Under the pieces are notes generated by a model. It ran no database searches. It was not told where the DNA came from and saw only the letters and a list, made by a program, of their open reading frames with translations. This document shows, piece by piece, positions 25,072 through 35,367 of a stretch of 64,000 nt of DNA (the stretch's first letter is position 1; each line of letters opens with the position of its first letter). The stretch is from contig NZ_VHQG01000002.1 in the NCBI RefSeq assembly GCF_006517435.1, forward strand, positions 407,604 to 471,603, written 5' to 3'. The position numbers and the translations under genes are program-made. The stretch is from Schumannella soli. Lineage in GTDB: Bacteria > Actinomycetota > Actinomycetes > Actinomycetales > Microbacteriaceae.

Positions 25072-26114
25072 GCTCGGCCGGACCGACGACCGGCGTGGGC
25101 GGGACCGGCGCGGGCGGAGCCGTCGCGGCGCCGCACCGCGGCGGCCCCGTCGCGCTCGGCATCGCGCTCGTCTCGGCGCTGACCTTCGGCACGAGCGGCA
25201 CGATCGCCAAGCCGCTCATCGAGGCGGGCTGGACGCCGACCGCCGTCGTGTTCCTGCGCATCCTCGGGGCGGCGCTCGCCTTGCTGATCCCGGCATTCGT
25301 CGCCCTGCACCGCGGCCCCGGCATCCGGGCCGGCCTGCGGCTGATCTGGGCCGCGCGCGTGCGCGTGCTGCTCTACGGGGTGTTCGCGGTCGCTGGCACG
25401 CAGCTCTGCTACTTCCAGGCGATCCAGCGCATCCCCGTCGGTCTGGCCCTGCTGATCGAGTACCTCGCGCCGATCGGGCTGCTGCTCTTCATGTGGGCGC
25501 GCACCCGTCGCCGCCCGGCGCTCGGCGTGCTGTTCGGCGCCGCGCTCGCGCTCGTCGGCCTCGCGCTGGTGATCGGCATCGACGGCTCGGTGCGGCTCGA
25601 CCCGGTCGGCATCCTCTACGCGGGCATCGCGGCGGTCGGCCTGGCGCTCTACTTCGTGCTCGGGGCGGTCGCCGACGACGGCGTGCCGGCCCTCGCCTTC
25701 GCCGCCACGACGCTGGTCATCGGCGCGCTCATCCTCGGTCTCGCCGCCGCGCTGCACGTGCTGCCGTGGAAGAGCCCGGCGGTCGAGGTGCGATTCCTCG
25801 GCGCCGACGTGCCGTGGTTCGTGCTCGTCGCGGCCGTGGCGCTCATCTCCACCGCGCTGGCCTACTTCACCGGCATCGTCGCGGCGGCGCGTCTCGGCTC
25901 GCGTCAGGCCTCCTTCTTCGGCCTCATCGAGGTGATCGCCGGCGTCGTCATCAGCTGGATCGTGCTGGGCGAGTCGCTCGGCGCGATCCAGATCGTCGGG
26001 GCTGTGCTGATCCTGGGCGGCGTCGCGCTCATCCGCCCCGAGCCGCCGCGTGATCCCGGAGCGGTCGTGAAGCCGTCCGACGCCGAGGCGGGGATGCCGA
26101 CCGCGCCCCTCTGA
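25068..26114 (+). CDS. EamA family transporter, second of a tandem pair
   Basis: 348 residues, ten helices, a paralogue of the preceding gene: FGTSGTIAKPLIEAGWTPTA corresponds to FSTIGTFASPLLEAGWSPAA, and both carry the IQRIPVGLALLI block. Lacks the long tail. It starts at the ATG of the ATGA overlap, so it is coupled to the first copy. The pair may work as a heterodimer or simply be a local duplication; which is not visible. Confidence 0.88.
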   Translation: MSSAGPTTGVGGTGAGGAVAAPHRGGPVALGIALVSALTFGTSGTIAKPLIEAGWTPTAVVFLRILGAALALLIPAFVALHRGPGIRAGLRLIWAARVRVLLYGVFAVAGTQLCYFQAIQRIPVGLALLIEYLAPIGLLLFMWARTRRRPALGVLFGAALALVGLALVIGIDGSVRLDPVGILYAGIAAVGLALYFVLGAVADDGVPALAFAATTLVIGALILGLAAALHVLPWKSPAVEVRFLGADVPWFVLVAAVALISTALAYFTGIVAAARLGSRQASFFGLIEVIAGVVISWIVLGESLGAIQIVGAVLILGGVALIRPEPPRDPGAVVKPSDAEAGMPTAPL

Positions 26115-26142
26115 GCCGTGATCCGATCGGCGGCCGACCCGG

Positions 26143-26148
26143 GATAAT
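26143..26148 (+). promoter_or_regulatory. -10 element of hisS
   Basis: GATAAT, eight bases before the GTG at 26157 and only two before the ATG at 26151, which argues that the GTG is the true start. Confidence 0.45.
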
Positions 26149-26156
26149 GGATGCCC

Positions 26157-27509
26157 GTGGCCAGTCAGGTGAATCCGCCGCGCGGGATGCGCGACTTCCT
26201 CCCCGCCGACAAGGCGCGCCGTGAGCGCGTGCTCGGCGTCATCCGCGGCAGCTACCGCTCGCACGGCTTCGACGAGATCGAGACGCCGGTCGTCGAGGAC
26301 TGGGCGCGGCTCAACTCGGGGCTCGGCGGCGACAACGAGAAGCTGAGCTTCGCCGTGCTGCGCCGCGGCGTCACGACCGAGGAGCTGCAGGCGGCGACGT
26401 CGCCGCTCGAGCTGGCCGACCTCGGCCTGCGCTTCGACCTGACCGTGCCGCTCGCCCGCTTCTACGCGAGCCACCGCGCCGAGCTGCCGGCCGTGTTCCG
26501 CGCGATCCAGATCGCCCCGGTCTGGCGCGCCGAGCGCCCGCAGAAGGGCCGCTACCGCCAGTTCGTGCAGTGCGACATCGACATCCTCGGCGAGGCGTCG
26601 ACGCTGGCGGAGGCCGAGCTGATCACGGCGACCCTGTCGACGCTCGACGCGCTCGGGCTCGAGGGCGCGAGCATCCGCATCAACGACCGCCGCCTGCTCA
26701 TCGGCATGCTGACCGGTTTCGGCTTCACGCCCGAGGAGCACGACTCGGTGCTCATCACGATCGACAAGCTCGACAAGGTCGGGCAGGACGGCGTGATCGC
26801 CGAGCTCACGAGCAAGGGCGTCACGCCCAGCGCGGTCGAGGCGCTGCAGGGGTACTTCCGCACGCCGCGCACGATGGAGTTCCTGCCCTTCGGCGAGAAG
26901 GCCATCCGCAAGTTCCTGCCCGCGGGCGCCGACGACACGGTCGTGGCCGAGCTCGCCGGCATCGGCGCGGCCGTCGCCGCCGCGCGCGAGGCCGCCGCGG
27001 CAGCCCGTCGTGCGCAGGCCGGCGAGAGCGACCCCGACGCCGAGCGCGACATCCCCGCCCAGCCCGACATCCCGCTGACCTTCGACCCGTTCCTTGTTCG
27101 CGGCATGGGGTACTACACGGGCCCGATCTTCGAGGTCGCGCACCCCTCGGTGAGCTACTCGCTCGGCGGCGGCGGCCGCTACGACGGCATGATCGGCCGC
27201 TTCCTCGGCAGCGATGTGCCGGCCGCGGGCTTCTCGCTCGGCTTCGAGCGTCTCGTCGACCTGGTCGAGCCGGCCGCCGACGACGCCGACGGGGGAGTCG
27301 CGCTCGTGCACGACGCCGACCTCGACCCCGCCGCCCTCGTCGCGCTCAAGGCCGCCGTGATCGAGACCCACGCGCGCGTGCGCCTCGTGCGCCGCACCAA
27401 GAACGTCGCGAACCTGCTCGACGCTCTCAAGGCCGACGGCTTCACCCGCTTCGCCTTCGTGGATGCCGCGACCGGCCCCGACAACCTCGGTCTCCGTCCG
27501 CTCGACTGA
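26157..27509 (+). CDS. hisS: Histidine--tRNA ligase
   Basis: Class II aminoacyl-tRNA synthetase that charges tRNA-His. Motif 2 spans APVWRAERPQKGRYRQFVQC, the histidine-A signature is RGMGYYTGPIFE, and motif 3 AGFSLGFERL is near residue 360. The N terminus PRGMRDFLP is conserved. About 450 residues, normal length. Either the ATG at 26151 or the GTG at 26157 can be the start; promoter spacing favours the GTG. The Ala-rich insertion before IPLTFDPF is lineage-specific. Essential translation gene upstream of eno, which has its own promoter. Confidence 0.93.
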   Translation: MASQVNPPRGMRDFLPADKARRERVLGVIRGSYRSHGFDEIETPVVEDWARLNSGLGGDNEKLSFAVLRRGVTTEELQAATSPLELADLGLRFDLTVPLARFYASHRAELPAVFRAIQIAPVWRAERPQKGRYRQFVQCDIDILGEASTLAEAELITATLSTLDALGLEGASIRINDRRLLIGMLTGFGFTPEEHDSVLITIDKLDKVGQDGVIAELTSKGVTPSAVEALQGYFRTPRTMEFLPFGEKAIRKFLPAGADDTVVAELAGIGAAVAAAREAAAAARRAQAGESDPDAERDIPAQPDIPLTFDPFLVRGMGYYTGPIFEVAHPSVSYSLGGGGRYDGMIGRFLGSDVPAAGFSLGFERLVDLVEPAADDADGGVALVHDADLDPAALVALKAAVIETHARVRLVRRTKNVANLLDALKADGFTRFAFVDAATGPDNLGLRPLD

Positions 27510-27528
27510 GGTGCAAGCCATAGGCTGA

Positions 27529-28857
<1,329 letters not shown>

Positions 28858-28903
28858 GCACGGCACGACCGGCGGCGCGCGAGCGCCCGTCGTCACGCTG
28901 ATC

Positions 28904-28947
28904 GAGAGCACGGATCTCGGCCCCTGCGGGTCGGGGTCCGTGCTCTC
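28904..28947 (+). terminator. Terminator after eno
   Basis: GAGAGCACGGA pairs perfectly with TCCGTGCTCTC over eleven base pairs; a G+C-rich 22-base loop; followed by GTCGTCTCT. Confidence 0.7.
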
Positions 28948-28961
28948 GTCGTCTCTGCGCC

Positions 28962-28967
28962 TACGAT
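28962..28967 (+). promoter_or_regulatory. -10 element of leaderless ftsB-like gene
   Basis: TACGAT, seven bases before the GTG at 28975; no Shine-Dalgarno. Confidence 0.55.
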
Positions 28968-28974
28968 CGACGTC

Positions 28975-29490
28975 GTGACTCGACGACCGCGCATCATCCG
29001 CGTGCCCGTCGCCATGGAGGGCGAGACCCGCGCGGCGGCCTGGCTGCGCAGCTTCCGGCTCTCCGGCTTCGCCCTCTCGGTGCTGCTGCTCATCGTCGCG
29101 GCGCTCGTCGTGCTCGCGCCGGGGCTCAAGACCTTCGTCGAGCAGCGCACCCAGATCGCCGCCCTGCAGAAGCAGGTCGACGACGCGCAGAGTCAGGTCG
29201 ACGACCTGAACGGCGAGGTGGATCGCTGGAGCGACCCGGCCTACATCGAGGCGCAGGCCCGCGGCCGGCTCTACTACGTGATCCCGGGCGACGTGACCTA
29301 CCTCGTCACCGGCACGACCGACACCCCGACCACGACCGACTCGCAGCCGATCAGCGACGAGATCCAGACCACCCAGATCGACTGGGTGTCGAGCCTGCTC
29401 AGCTCGCTCTACACGGCCGGCACCACGCAGGCCCCGGCGAGCAAGCTCGGCAGCCCCGCGATCGACGACCCGACGAAGAACCAGCAGTGA
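28975..29490 (+). CDS. Septum formation initiator family protein (FtsB/DivIC)
   Basis: 171-residue bitopic membrane protein. A basic N-terminal cytoplasmic part, one membrane helix (LSVLLLIVAALVVLAP, residues about 38-53), then a coiled coil (TQIAALQKQVDDAQSQVDDL) and the DPAYIEAQARGRLYYVIPGD block typical of FtsB/DivIC. It takes part in the FtsQBL divisome complex on the outer face of the membrane. The C-terminal Thr/Ser tail is variable. Located after eno and before DUF501, the standard actinobacterial order. Confidence 0.9.
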   Translation: MTRRPRIIRVPVAMEGETRAAAWLRSFRLSGFALSVLLLIVAALVVLAPGLKTFVEQRTQIAALQKQVDDAQSQVDDLNGEVDRWSDPAYIEAQARGRLYYVIPGDVTYLVTGTTDTPTTTDSQPISDEIQTTQIDWVSSLLSSLYTAGTTQAPASKLGSPAIDDPTKNQQ

Positions 29491-30017
29491 CCACTCCGCC
29501 CTACCCCGCCCCGACCGACGCCGACATCGCCGCGGTCACCCGCCAGCTCGGCCGCCCCGCCCGCGGCGTGGTCGGCATCGCCGCCCGCTGCGTGTGCGGC
29601 AACCCGACCGTCGTCGCGACGGCGCCCCGCCTCGACGACGGCACCCCCTTCCCGACCTTCTACTACCTGTGTCACCCGGCCGCGAACTCCTCGGTCTCGA
29701 CCCTCGAGGCGACCGGCGTGATGGTCGAGCTGGCCGCGCTGCTGGATGACGCCGACGAGTCCGCCGCCTACCTCGCCGCGCACGAGGCCTACCTCGCCGA
29801 CCGCGAGAGCGTCGCCCACGTCGACGAGATCGACGGCATCTCGGCCGGCGGCATGCCCACGCGGGTGAAATGCCTGCACGCTCTCGTCGCCCACGCGCTC
29901 GCCGCGGGCCCGGGTGTGAACAAGATCGGCGACCGTGCGCTCGAGAGGGCAGACTGGAGCCCGGAGGTCTGCCGATGCGTTCCCGACACGAGCACCGTCA
30001 CCGGTTCCGGCGTCTGA
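29487..30017 (+). CDS. DUF501 domain-containing protein
   Basis: 176 residues of unknown function. The family core is visible: QLGRPARGVVGIAARC, a Cys-rich patch CVCGNP, FPTFYYLCHP and GGMPTRVKCLHALVAHALA. GTG start in a GTGA overlap with the ftsB-like gene, so co-transcribed. Its last 43 bases overlap the next gene. In many actinobacteria it sits between a DivIC gene and a ppx or protease gene. Confidence 0.9.
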   Translation: MTTPPYPAPTDADIAAVTRQLGRPARGVVGIAARCVCGNPTVVATAPRLDDGTPFPTFYYLCHPAANSSVSTLEATGVMVELAALLDDADESAAYLAAHEAYLADRESVAHVDEIDGISAGGMPTRVKCLHALVAHALAAGPGVNKIGDRALERADWSPEVCRCVPDTSTVTGSGV

Positions 30018-31288
30018 GCGCCGCCGGGTCGCCGCGTCGACGCCTGCGCCGCGCCGCGTCCGGCGTCGTCGTGCTCGCCCTCGGGCTCGGTGCGGCACTC
30101 GTGCCCGCGGTGGCCGCGCAGGCCGACGACATCCGCAGCCGCGAGTACTGGCTGAACGACTACGGCATCGCCCAGGCCTGGAACACGACCAAGGGCAAGG
30201 GCCAGACGATCGCGGTCATCGACTCGGGCGTCGACCCCACGCATCCCGACCTCGTCGGCGCCGTCGTCGGCGGCAAGGACTTCTCCGGCTTCGGCGGCCC
30301 GACCGGGCAGCCCGCCGCCGGCGACGACAACGAGCACGGCACGATGGTCGCCTCGCTCGCCGCCGGCCGAGGCACCGGACCCGACAGCGGCATCATCGGC
30401 GCCGCGCCCGAGGCGTCGATCCTCGCCGTCGAGATCGGCTTCGGCTCGCAGGCCCGCAACTCCGACCAGCAGATCGCGGATGCGGTGACCTGGGCGGTCG
30501 ACAACGGCGCGACCGTGATCAACATGTCGTTCAGCCGCAACACGCCCGACTGGCCGGAGAGCTGGGACAAGGCGTTCCTCTACGCGATGGAGCACGACGT
30601 GGTGATCGTGGCGGCGGCGGGCAACCGCGGCTCGGGCATCAACTCCGTCGGCGCCCCCGCGACCATGCCGGGCGTGCTCGTCGTCGGGGGAGTGGACCGC
30701 AGCGGCAAGTCGAGCTTCGACGCCTCGACCCAGGGCATCACGATCGGCGTGAGCGCCCCCAGCGAGGAGCTCGTCGGGGCGACCCCCGGCGGTGGCCGCG
30801 CGATCTGGAGCGGCACGAGCGGCGCCTCGCCGATCGTCGCCGGCATCGTCGCGCTCGTGAAGGCCGCGCATCCCGACCTCGACGCCGCCAATGTGATCGA
30901 GCGCGTCGTGAAGACCGCGCACGACGCAGGCACGCCCGGCGTCGACTTCCTCTACGGCTACGGGCTCGTGGATGCCTCGGCGGCGGTCAGCGACAAGGTG
31001 CCCGCCGTGACCAAGAACCCCATGGGCGACCTCGCCGACTGGGTGCGCGTCTACCGCCGCGCCGACGGCGGCGCCGTCGCCCCCGCGACCCGCGCCGACC
31101 GCAACCCGCCGGCCGCTGTCCCGGTTCCCACCGTGCCCTGGAGCCCCGTCGGCACCCTGCTGCCCGACCCGCGGAAGCTCAGCGGATGGGGTCTGCCCGC
31201 CGCCGTTCTGGCCGGGCTGATCGCCGTCTGGTTCGCGCTCATCGCGGGCGGCCTGCGCGCGGTCAGGAGCAGTCGCCGAACGCGATAG
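29975..31288 (+). CDS. S8 family serine peptidase (mycosin-like), secreted and membrane-anchored
   Basis: Subtilisin-fold protease of 437 residues. A basic N terminus and hydrophobic signal sequence to about residue 50 (AAQADDI), catalytic Asp in AVIDSGVDPTHPDL, His in NEHGTMVASLAAG, Asn region AAAGNRGSG and Ser in GTSGASPIVAG (GTSGASP instead of the usual GTSMAAP). A C-terminal membrane helix (AAVLAGLIAVWFALIAG) precedes a basic tail, as in MycP mycosins of type VII secretion. No ESX genes are in the window. The ATG at 29975 has GGAGG eight bases upstream although it lies 43 bases inside DUF501. Confidence 0.9.
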   Translation: MRSRHEHRHRFRRLSAAGSPRRRLRRAASGVVVLALGLGAALVPAVAAQADDIRSREYWLNDYGIAQAWNTTKGKGQTIAVIDSGVDPTHPDLVGAVVGGKDFSGFGGPTGQPAAGDDNEHGTMVASLAAGRGTGPDSGIIGAAPEASILAVEIGFGSQARNSDQQIADAVTWAVDNGATVINMSFSRNTPDWPESWDKAFLYAMEHDVVIVAAAGNRGSGINSVGAPATMPGVLVVGGVDRSGKSSFDASTQGITIGVSAPSEELVGATPGGGRAIWSGTSGASPIVAGIVALVKAAHPDLDAANVIERVVKTAHDAGTPGVDFLYGYGLVDASAAVSDKVPAVTKNPMGDLADWVRVYRRADGGAVAPATRADRNPPAAVPVPTVPWSPVGTLLPDPRKLSGWGLPAAVLAGLIAVWFALIAGGLRAVRSSRRTR

Positions 31289-31325
31289 CCTTAAGGTGCG
31301 CACTGTCCATAAGGAGACCACCCTC

Positions 31326-32660
31326 GTGCCCAAGATCCTCATCGTCGGCGGCGGTTACGCCGGGTTCTACACCGCCTTCAAGCTGCAGAAGCACCTGCGA
31401 CGCGGTGAGGCGACCGTCACGGTCGTCGACCCCCTGCCGTACATGACCTACCAGCCCTTCCTGCCGGAGGTCGCCGCCGGGTCCGTCGAGCCGCGCCACG
31501 CGATCGTGCCGCTGCGCAAGCACCTCAAGAACACGCGCGTCATCACCGCCAAGGTGACCGGCATCGACCACGCCAGCCGCACCGCGACCATCACGCCGGA
31601 AGACGGCGAGTCGTGGCAGGAGGAGTACGACCAGATCGTCGTCACCGCCGGCGCCGTGTCGCGCACCTTCCCGATCCCGGGCGTCGCCGATGAGGCCATC
31701 GGCCTCAAGACGATCGAAGAGGCCACCTCGATCCGCGACCGCATCATCGCGAACGTCGACAAGGCCTCCAACCTGCCCGCCGGCCCCGAGCGCGACCGTC
31801 TGCTGACCGTCGTCGTCGTCGGCGGCGGCTTCGCCGGCATCGAGATCTTCGCCGAGCTGCGCAGCTTCGTCAGCGCCCTCGTCGGCCAGTACTCGACGCT
31901 GAGCTTCGAGGACACCAAGTTCCACCTCATCGAGGCGATGGGCCGCATCATGCCCGAGGTCTCGCTGCCGACCAGCCAGTGGGTCATCAAGAACCTCGCC
32001 GAGCGCGGCGCCGAGATCCACCTCGACACGCAGCTGCAGAGCGCCGTCGACGGAAAGATCGAGCTCTCGACCGGCGAGTCGTTCGAGTCGGACCTCATCA
32101 TCTGGACCGCGGGCGTCATGGCCAACCCGGCGCTCAAGGGCACCGACCTGCCGCTCGAGCCGCGCGGCCGCATGACCGTGCAGGCCGACCTGCGCGGTGT
32201 CGACGCCGACGGCAACGTGGTCGAGGGACTGTGGGGCGCCGGCGACGCGGCGGCCGTTCCCGACATCTCCGGCGGCAGCCCGCTGCCCGACAAGTCGTGC
32301 GTGCCGAACGCCCAGCACGCCGTGCGTCAGGGCAAGCGCCTCGCGAAGAACCTCGTCGCCGTCCTGCGCGACGAGGCTCCGAAGAACTACTTCCACAAGC
32401 CCGCGGGCGCCGTCGCCGGTCTCGGCCTCGGCATCGGCGCCTTCCAGAAGGGCAAGCTCGGCATCACCGGCTTCCCAGCCTGGATCATGCACCGCGGCTA
32501 CCACGGCCTCGCGATGCCGATGTGGGAGCGCAAGTTCCGCGTCTTCGGCAACTGGATCGTGCAGTTCCTGTTCGGCCGCGACCTCACCGCCATCCCGGCG
32601 CGTGACGAGCCGCGCGTCGCCTTCGAGACCTTCGCGTCGCGCCCGGCCCCCAAGGCCTGA
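31326..32660 (+). CDS. ndh: Type II NADH dehydrogenase (NDH-2), NAD(P)/FAD-dependent
   Basis: Respiratory flavoprotein that passes electrons from NADH to the quinone pool without pumping protons. 444 residues; FAD motif ILIVGGGYAGFY at 4-15, NADH motif VVVVGGGFAGIE near 164-175, GAGDAAAVPD in the FAD-binding C part, and an amphipathic membrane-binding end (FRVFGNWIVQFLFGRDLTAI). GTG at 31326 after AAGGAG; a start further upstream is unlikely. Promoter hexamers TAGCCT (31286) and TAAGGT (31292) lie just ahead. Confidence 0.93.
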   Translation: MPKILIVGGGYAGFYTAFKLQKHLRRGEATVTVVDPLPYMTYQPFLPEVAAGSVEPRHAIVPLRKHLKNTRVITAKVTGIDHASRTATITPEDGESWQEEYDQIVVTAGAVSRTFPIPGVADEAIGLKTIEEATSIRDRIIANVDKASNLPAGPERDRLLTVVVVGGGFAGIEIFAELRSFVSALVGQYSTLSFEDTKFHLIEAMGRIMPEVSLPTSQWVIKNLAERGAEIHLDTQLQSAVDGKIELSTGESFESDLIIWTAGVMANPALKGTDLPLEPRGRMTVQADLRGVDADGNVVEGLWGAGDAAAVPDISGGSPLPDKSCVPNAQHAVRQGKRLAKNLVAVLRDEAPKNYFHKPAGAVAGLGLGIGAFQKGKLGITGFPAWIMHRGYHGLAMPMWERKFRVFGNWIVQFLFGRDLTAIPARDEPRVAFETFASRPAPKA

Positions 32661-32690
32661 TCTGCGGCTCCGCCACGGCGGACCGATCGG

Positions 32691-32720
32691 ACGGCGTCTC
32701 TCCCGCGGGAGGGGCGCCGT
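32691..32720. terminator. Bidirectional terminator between ndh and the amino-acid ABC operon
   Basis: ACGGCGTCTCTCC pairs with GGAGGGGCGCCGT with two T-G wobbles, a stem of 13 pairs around a four-base loop. Confidence 0.6.
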
Positions 32721-32773
32721 TCGGCGTCTCCGGGTGACTTCGCGAGCGTCGGTCGGCGCGGCGTCGGTCGGCT

Positions 32774-33517
32774 TCAGCCGCGGAAGCGGCTGAGGAAGGC
32801 GCGGGTGCGCTCCTCGCGCGGTGCGTCGAGCATCTCCGGCCCGCCGCGCTCGACGATCACCCCGCCGTCGAGGAACAGCAGCGTCGTGGCGACATCACGC
32901 GCGAAGGCGAGCTCGTGGGTCGCCATGACGATCGTGGTCGTGTGGGCCAGTTCGCGCACCAGATCGAGCACCTCGCCGACGAGCTCCGGGTCGAGGGCGC
33001 TGGTGATCTCGTCGAGCAGAAGCACCTGCGGCTCGATCGCAAGAGCGCGCACGATCGCGGCCCGCTGCTGCTGACCGCCGGAGAGTCCGTCGGGATGCCG
33101 CCGTGCGTGGTCGGCGAGCCCGATCCGGCCGAGCAGCTCGAGTCCGCGTCGTTCGGCCTCGACCCGCGAGACGCGGTGCACCGTACGCAGCGCGAGCGTG
33201 ACGTTGTCGAGCACGCTGAGGTGCGGGAACAGGTTGTACTGCTGGAAGACGACGCCGAAGCGGGCGCGCACCGCGTCCACGTCGACGCGCGGGTCGGTGA
33301 TGTCGTCACCAGCGAGCAGCACCCGGCCGTCGTCGACCTGCTCGAGCAGGTTCAGGCAGCGCAGCAGCGTCGACTTGCCCGAGCCGCTCGGGCCGATCAG
33401 CGCGACCACCTCGCCCGGAGCGACCTCGAAGTCGATCCCGTCGAGCACGACCGTGTCGCCGAAAGCCTTGCGCACGCCCTCCACCGTGAGCACCGCCGTC
33501 GCGCGCGCGTCGTTCAC
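32774..33517 (-). CDS. Polar amino-acid ABC transporter, ATP-binding protein
   Basis: 247 residues. Walker A GPSGSGKSTLL, Q-loop FQQYNLFPHLSVLDNV, signature LSGGQQQRAAIVRALA, Walker B VLLLDEITSALDPELVGEV, H-loop MATHEL: the GlnQ/HisP subfamily (TSALDPE). GTG at 33517 in a GTGA overlap with the permease stop; longer frame upstream is the permease in another frame. Third gene of the SBP-permease-ATPase operon. Confidence 0.92.
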   Translation of the reverse strand: MNDARATAVLTVEGVRKAFGDTVVLDGIDFEVAPGEVVALIGPSGSGKSTLLRCLNLLEQVDDGRVLLAGDDITDPRVDVDAVRARFGVVFQQYNLFPHLSVLDNVTLALRTVHRVSRVEAERRGLELLGRIGLADHARRHPDGLSGGQQQRAAIVRALAIEPQVLLLDEITSALDPELVGEVLDLVRELAHTTTIVMATHELAFARDVATTLLFLDGGVIVERGGPEMLDAPREERTRAFLSRFRG

Positions 33518-34383
33518 AGCGCCGCCCCGCTCTGCTCCCGTCGGCGCAGACGTGCGGCGTACCAGTCGGTGAGCCGGATCGTCGGGATCGCGAGCAGCAC
33601 GAACAGCAGCCCGGCGACGACGTAGGGCGTGAAGTCGAAAGCCCGCGCCGTCTCGATCTGGGCCGCCCGCACGGCGTCGACGGCGCCGAGCACCGAGATC
33701 AGGCCCACGTCCTTCTGCATCGACACGAGGTCGTTCATGAGTGCCGGCGTCATCTTGCGCACGGCCTGCGGCATCACCACGCGGCGCAGCGCCTGACCCC
33801 GCGACAGCCCGAGCGAGCGGGCCGCGAGCATCTGCGAGGGATGCACCGCCTCGATTCCGCCGCGGATCACCTCGCCGACGTAGGCCGAGTAGGTGAGCAC
33901 GAGCGCGATCGTGCCCCACACCTCGGCGGGGACCCTCACCTCGGTGATGCGCAGACCCGGCAGCCCGAAGCCGACCACGTAGAGCACGATGATGAGCGGC
34001 AGCCCGCGGAACAGGTCGGTGTATCCGGCGGCGAGCGCGCGCAGCGGGAAGAACACCGGCCCGCGCAGGGTGCGCACGACGGCCACGAGGGTTCCGACGA
34101 TCGCGACCGCGATCGCCGCGACCACCAGCACCCGCAGGTTCAGCAGGAAGCCGTCCCAGACCCGGGGGAGTGCAGCGACGAAGGTGTCGGGTGAGAGGAA
34201 GCTGCGGCGCACCGCATCCCAGCCCGGAGTGTTGATGACGAGCAGCCAGATCGCCGCCGCAAACACGATCGTGCTCGCGGCGGCGATGAGGATGCTGCGA
34301 GTGCTCTGACGGCGTCGGAACGCGCGGCGCTCCAGCTCGAGCGCGCTCGGAGGCCGCGTGGCGAGCGGCGAGGGTGAGGTCAC
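33514..34383 (-). CDS. Polar amino-acid ABC transporter permease
   Basis: 289 residues, HisMQ/GlnP type with five or six helices. The coupling EAA loop is SQMLAARSLGLSRGQALRRVVMPQA, and TDLFRGLPLIIVLY is the usual conserved region. GTG at 34383, only four bases after the binding-protein stop. Works with the ATPase at 33517 and the lipoprotein at 35230. Confidence 0.92.
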   Translation of the reverse strand: MTSPSPLATRPPSALELERRAFRRRQSTRSILIAAASTIVFAAAIWLLVINTPGWDAVRRSFLSPDTFVAALPRVWDGFLLNLRVLVVAAIAVAIVGTLVAVVRTLRGPVFFPLRALAAGYTDLFRGLPLIIVLYVVGFGLPGLRITEVRVPAEVWGTIALVLTYSAYVGEVIRGGIEAVHPSQMLAARSLGLSRGQALRRVVMPQAVRKMTPALMNDLVSMQKDVGLISVLGAVDAVRAAQIETARAFDFTPYVVAGLLFVLLAIPTIRLTDWYAARLRRREQSGAAL

Positions 34384-34387
34384 CGGC

Positions 34388-35230
34388 TCATTTCAGCACG
34401 GGCGCGCCCGCGTCGGCGCCGAGCCATTCGTCGGCGATCTTCTTCAGCGTGCCGTCGGCCTCGAGCTTCTTCACGGCAGCGTCGACCTTCTTCGTGAGCG
34501 GGCTGCCCTTCGGCAGCACGATGCCCCAGTCGTCGCTCACGCCGTCGGCGGCGGGAAGCTGACCGATCAGCACGCCGTCGTCGAGTTCGGCTCCGGTGAG
34601 GTAGAAGGCGGTCGGCAGATCGACCACGAGCGCATCGATCTGCCCGCTCTTCAGAGCCAGAACGGCGTCGTCGTTGGAGTTGAAGGCCTGAACCCCGCCG
34701 CTCGGCTTCAGCGTCTGCTCGGCGGCCTGTTGACTCGTCGTGCCGGTCGCGGCTCCGACCAGGAGGGCGGCGAACCCGGCGAGGTCCTTCACTCCAGCCG
34801 CCTTGCTGCCCTTGATCGTGATGACGGCCTGCGGCGTCGAGTAGTAGCTCGCGCTGAAGTCCACGTTCTCCGCGCGCTCATCGGTGATCGTGTACTGCTG
34901 GAGGTTCACGTCCCAGTCCTTCGCCCCGGGCGCGATGCCCTGGTCGAAGGTGGAGCGCGTCCACACGACATCCTTCTTCGCGAAGCCGAGCTCGTCGGCG
35001 ACGGCGTAGGCGACCGCGGCCTCGAAACCCTTGCCGGTCTGCGGCTTGTCGTCGATGACGTAGGGGAAGTAGGCGGGTTCGCCGGTCGCGACGGTGAACT
35101 TGCCGTCGGCGACATAGCCGTCGGCGTTCGGCGACGCCGAGCCGGATCCGGCCGAGCAGCCCGCGAGAACGGTCAGCAGGGCGGCGGTGCCAGCGGCGAT
35201 GAGCAGGGCGGGGATGCGGCGTGCGGGCAT
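34388..35230 (-). CDS. Amino-acid ABC transporter substrate-binding lipoprotein
   Basis: 280 residues. Signal sequence with lipobox LAGCS, acylated Cys near residue 24, then a family 3 solute-binding fold: GKFTVATGEPAYFPYVIDDK ... GKGFEAAVAYAVADELGF. ATG at 35230 follows GGAG; an ATG at 35242 is also possible. Divergent from a PLP enzyme of sulfur amino-acid metabolism (35368), which hints that the ligand may be cystine, methionine or a related amino acid; this is inference from position only. Confidence 0.9.
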   Translation of the reverse strand: MPARRIPALLIAAGTAALLTVLAGCSAGSGSASPNADGYVADGKFTVATGEPAYFPYVIDDKPQTGKGFEAAVAYAVADELGFAKKDVVWTRSTFDQGIAPGAKDWDVNLQQYTITDERAENVDFSASYYSTPQAVITIKGSKAAGVKDLAGFAALLVGAATGTTSQQAAEQTLKPSGGVQAFNSNDDAVLALKSGQIDALVVDLPTAFYLTGAELDDGVLIGQLPAADGVSDDWGIVLPKGSPLTKKVDAAVKKLEADGTLKKIADEWLGADAGAPVLK

Positions 35231-35354
35231 GGTCGTCTCCATCGGGCGGGCTCGGGTGCGCTCATTCTCGCGACTCGCGGGCGCCCCGGCGCCCGATGTT
35301 GCGTCGGATGACATGCTCGCGCTCGACCGCCGTCGGCGGCATCCGCTGCGGTCG

Positions 35355-35360
35355 TAGCGT
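35355..35360 (+). promoter_or_regulatory. -10 element of leaderless PLP-enzyme gene
   Basis: TAGCGT, seven bases before the ATG at 35368. Confidence 0.5.
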
Positions 35361-35367
35361 GAGGCGC

